Source of the DNA: Erythrophleum ivorense
Lineage: Eukaryota; Streptophyta; Magnoliopsida; Fabales; Fabaceae
Length of the DNA stretch: 64,000 nucleotides
Direction: 5' to 3'
Assembly: GCA_026724425.1 (NCBI GenBank)
Contig: JAIUCV010000003.1
Coordinates: forward strand, 44,603,283 to 44,667,282
Shown here: in pieces, positions 61,160-64,000 of the stretch
Numbering within the stretch: position 1 is the first letter of the stretch
Layout of the letters: every line of letters begins with the position of its first letter
Notes under the pieces: generated by a model
Told to the model about the DNA's origin: nothing
What the model saw: the letters and a program-made list of their open reading frames with translations, nothing else
Databases searched by the model: none
Position numbers and translations under genes: made by a program

Positions 61160-62034
61160 CAATTAGCTACCAAAATCTTCATTTAACAAGCCAAATCTAG
61201 TCAAATTAAACAAAGAAATTAGTGCTAAAAGTAAGGGATAAGGAGAAGAGAAGTTAGCCAAATTTAGAGATGAATCTTGGAGCTCAAATCTTCATCCATG
61301 GAAGTCACATTCTTAGCCAGCTACCAAGGTGATTAAGCTTCCATTTAGAAGGGTAGAATAAAGGATTGAAGGGGAGAACACACGGCTACAGAGCTTTTCA
61401 AATTGGGATTGAATGATGATGCTCTCTCCAACGTATTGCTGCCTTTAATCCAAACCCAAGCCTCAGTATCATCCCTACCTCCTCACATTCTACTCGTGCT
61501 TTCCCCAAACCCAAGATTTCTCTTCTACTCCCAATACCCAAGTGCATAAAAGAATGGGCTAGACTTATGCATGAATGTCCACATGCATTTAGACCTCCCT
61601 TGAGTCATTTCCATCACATGTTCTTCTTCCCTCAAATTACATTCTACAACCCATGCTTTGTTCAATATGCTCATGAATCAGAATTATGTCCACATGAAAG
61701 AGAATAAATCATGAACTTACTACGTGGCCTGTATGTGTTTGAGTGGAATGCCATGGGTGCATTTGGTGCCCTATTGATCCATAAAGTGATTACATATGAG
61801 CTGGACATGGTGTGTGTGTTAGTTTTATAGATGTGTGAATCTAATGCCCTATGTGCATGAAATCCCAAGAGAGTAAATGTGTAAGAGAACATTTCCTTGT
61901 GAGTGCCGTGCTTTTCTTAGTGAGTTGGTGGGTCCCCCTTCATGTGTTTGTATATTTGTGACGTGGAATGTGTCATGAAGTACATCCATGTGAAGGAAAG
62001 AGTTGACCATGCATAAATATGTAAGTGAATCATG
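61160..62034. other. No gene seen; unassigned sequence
   Basis: About 875 bp without LARD-like blocks, coding sequence or recognisable repeats. It contains short GT-rich runs (TGTGTGTGTTAG near 61810). The 73-codon minus frame here has no recognisable features. Confidence 0.45.
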
Positions 62035-62570
62035 TGTAACATCTAGTCCACCATAAACAACATAAATAAGTCAGTTATAAAAGGAAATCCCTTAAATAAA
62101 AAATATTTGACACCAAATCAAATTAAGAGAAAATCCTAAATAATGAAAAATCAGGATACAAGGTTTAAGATACCCAAAAACTAGAGTCAGGGTAGCTAAA
62201 TAAAATCCAACGAAAATTAGTGGCATTTTTGTAAATTTTTGTACCTTTTAGAAAACTCAAATGAGGGATCTTTAAATGAAAAAATTAAATGTTTTGGGGT
62301 TTTCAGAGGCCCTAAAAGCCATAGGAACCCTTTGAATGATTTAAATCCCTTAAGTATATGTTTTAAAGCGTCGATTGACCTAAACTTTGATCGATTTGTT
62401 CAGGAAGGTTTTAAATCCAATTTGGATAAAACCAAAGGTATTTTATGAATTAGAGGACCTAAAGTTTATGATGGAAAAGATGTTTTAAAAAAAGAGTTGA
62501 AATAGCCTAAATGAAGCAAATAGGCATGTAGGGGCAAAATTGTTATTTTGAAAAATTATAAAAGAGGCTT
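62035..62570 (+). mobile_element. LTR-H, U3 end of a LARD-like LTR (plus)
   Basis: This starts TGTAACATCTAGTCCACC and carries the family U3 blocks in order: GGCATTTTTGTAAATT, TTTTCAGAGGCCCTAAA, GATTTGTTCAGGAAGG, TTTATGATGGAAAAGATG. It stops just after TTATAAAAGAGGCTT, the expected TATA region, where X copy 2 begins. Confidence 0.8.
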
Positions 62571-63907
62571 TGATGAAGGCTATTTTTATATATTTTAATC
62601 CTCCTAACTGAAGAATTTTAATAATTAAATAAGGTTTAATGGACTTTATTAGGTAGATAATTGAGTTTATTGGGCATTACTTGCAATTTAGGAATTTATT
62701 TGCAAATTTTTTAATTTTAACGCATAAATCTCATTGAAATATTTCTTTTGTGAATTCTTCTTTCTTAATATTTTGTTTTATTTTATTCCACTTCATTTTA
62801 TTTTATTTTATTTTCTTATGCAAATTTTAATGGGAAAAATATTTAAAATGAAGATGAATTGATATCATATGGAAGGCTCTTTGAGGGGGGGCAGCATAAT
62901 CATCATCATTCATCTTAGTTATGCACATTCCACATTTGGGAGCTTTAAACTTCACTCATTACCCCACAAAGAATCATGCATGGTCCAGCCACGTTAAACA
63001 CAAGTAGGCCATAGGTTTAGAGGTTGAAATAAATAAAGAAAAGAAGTAAATGAGGAGCAATGGGTTTTGAGAAGAAGCAAGCTCTAGCTCCCTTATTCTC
63101 ACATGGAAGACACACACCATCATACACATGCATGGCTTCACTTTAAGCTACTACTAGAACACGCACATGAAGTAGCTAGCCACGAGTTCCAACAAGAGTA
63201 AAACATGAAGAAAAGCTACAGGAACTAGCAAGGAGTTAATGTGGAGAAAAGTAGTAGAAATAGAGAAGAAGCTTACATGGAAACAACACATTAGAAGCTA
63301 TGGATTGGGGACTCTATGAAGGAAGCAGCCTCTGTTTTGGAAAGCAAAATGAAAAAGAGGGGGGCTAGGCTAGGAGGAATAAGTTGTCATGAGTTGGAAG
63401 GTCCTAAACAATACTTAAATGCATGGAAGATAATCATAAAGGGCTAGAGAAGAAGACACATAGAATCATGTCCAGTTTTTACATAGAAGCAGCTCCACGT
63501 AGAGAAGAAGCACACCTGAGCTTGTAGAAAAGGAATGAACAAAACCTATGGGTTAAGATGAGGCTCGAGCTAAAGGAAACAAAATAATGCATGCAAAGAA
63601 CACGTGATTATTAAAAGATTTACATGAAGAAGCACGTGAAACCATACATGGGCAGCAGCAAAAAATGAACATAAAAATTTTATTATGGGTTTTTATTGAG
63701 AAGTCCATGTGAGTAATAGCAATGATGAGAATAAAAGCATTAAGAAGCCATGAGAAGAAGGAGCATGAGCTAGAAAGAAGCTAGAAGAAGCCATGAGTAG
63801 GAGAGTTGAATAGAATAGAAATTAAATACAATTATAGTAAGCAAGAAGAAGGAGCATGTAATGATCAAGAAGAGAAAACCACGTGGAAGTAGAAAAGAAA
63901 GAGCTAC
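62571..63907 (+). repeat. Repeat family X, copy 2
   Basis: TGATGAAGGCTATTTTTATA onward matches copy 1 at 43585 for the first 300 bp or so, then becomes purine-rich with AGAAGAAGC and CACGTG motifs. It is inserted in or next to the promoter region of LTR-H and is itself broken by LTR-I at 63908. TTTTATTTTATTTTATTTTA near 62790 is a simple repeat. No coding sequence is seen. Confidence 0.5.
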
Positions 63908-64000
63908 TATAACACCAAACTTCTAAGACTCAATTCATGCAATTTCTATGCCTAATCATATATAATTTCTATGGAAGCAACATAGTGCATTGGGAGTCAT
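63908..64000 (-). mobile_element. LTR-I, 3' end of a LARD-like LTR (minus), cut by window end
   Basis: TATAACACCAAACTTCTAAG followed by ACTCAATTCATGCAATTTC is the complement of the LTR 3' end seen at 47640-47681 (GAATTGAGTCCTAGAAG, then GTGTTACA). It continues past the window. Confidence 0.75.

Noticed and set aside
1..64000. Host genes, tRNA, rRNA, snRNA or CRISPR arrays
   Set aside because: No cloverleaf with promoter boxes, no rRNA blocks and no regular spaced repeats were seen. The TGGTATCAGAGC sites are retrotransposon primer sites, not tRNA genes.

Overview
This is a nuclear plant window (probably a eudicot; the species cannot be read from it) with no intact host gene. The base composition is AT-rich, and no open reading frame has the length, codon texture or domain content of a working plant gene. 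About four fifths of it (my estimate) is one family of long-terminal-repeat (LTR) retrotransposon inserted repeatedly into itself on both strands. The LTRs are about 3.6-3.9 kb, begin TGTAACATCC-like and end GGTGTTACA. They carry a TATA box about 590 bp in and are followed after 5 bp by an initiator-methionine-tRNA type primer binding site (TGGTATCAGAGC). The 4.5-kb interior ends in a purine tract but has no gag or pol: it is LARD-like, a large non-autonomous retrotransposon derivative. I count about 15 LTR copies and three interiors; five copies are complete solo LTRs.

Layout. 1-14476: an old minus-strand element (E1) whose 3' LTR is split by three later LTRs (the end of LTR-Z at 1-622, LTR-A 923-4648, LTR-B 4804-8540), followed by its interior and part of its 5' LTR. 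14477-36583: a solo LTR (LTR-C, minus, target duplication AGATG on both sides) that received LTR-D (plus, 15102-22443, duplication TTTCT), which itself received LTR-E (16946-20646). LTR-C also received an 11.3-kb composite element (E2, 24069-35361, duplication CATGA). 36584-43584: unassigned sequence, then two decayed CACTA (En/Spm) DNA transposons, a TNP2-type transposase pseudogene on plus and a Ptta/En/Spm + Ulp1-protease-like pseudogene on minus. 43585-58252: another repeat family (X) split by the most complete LARD-like copy (E3, plus, 43958-56425), whose interior carries a small G-rich MITE-like insertion. 58253-64000: fragments of further LTRs (G, H, I), a second X copy and an unassigned stretch.

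The most unusual object is E2. Between perfect 5-bp target duplications it joins LARD-like sequence to a GC-rich TRIM-like element, with both joins at the primer binding site. It also carries an inverted piece of its own LTR and an inverted TRIM LTR at its outer edge. The interrupted host LTR reads straight through when E2 is removed, so the chimera appears to have integrated as one DNA molecule. This suggests template switching during reverse transcription of two non-autonomous RNAs. The conserved interior also holds four same-shaped predicted hairpins with compensatory stem changes and a cluster of 14-bp palindromes, candidate cis-acting RNA or DNA signals in an element without proteins.

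All coordinates and alignments were made by eye; percent identities and family names need computation.
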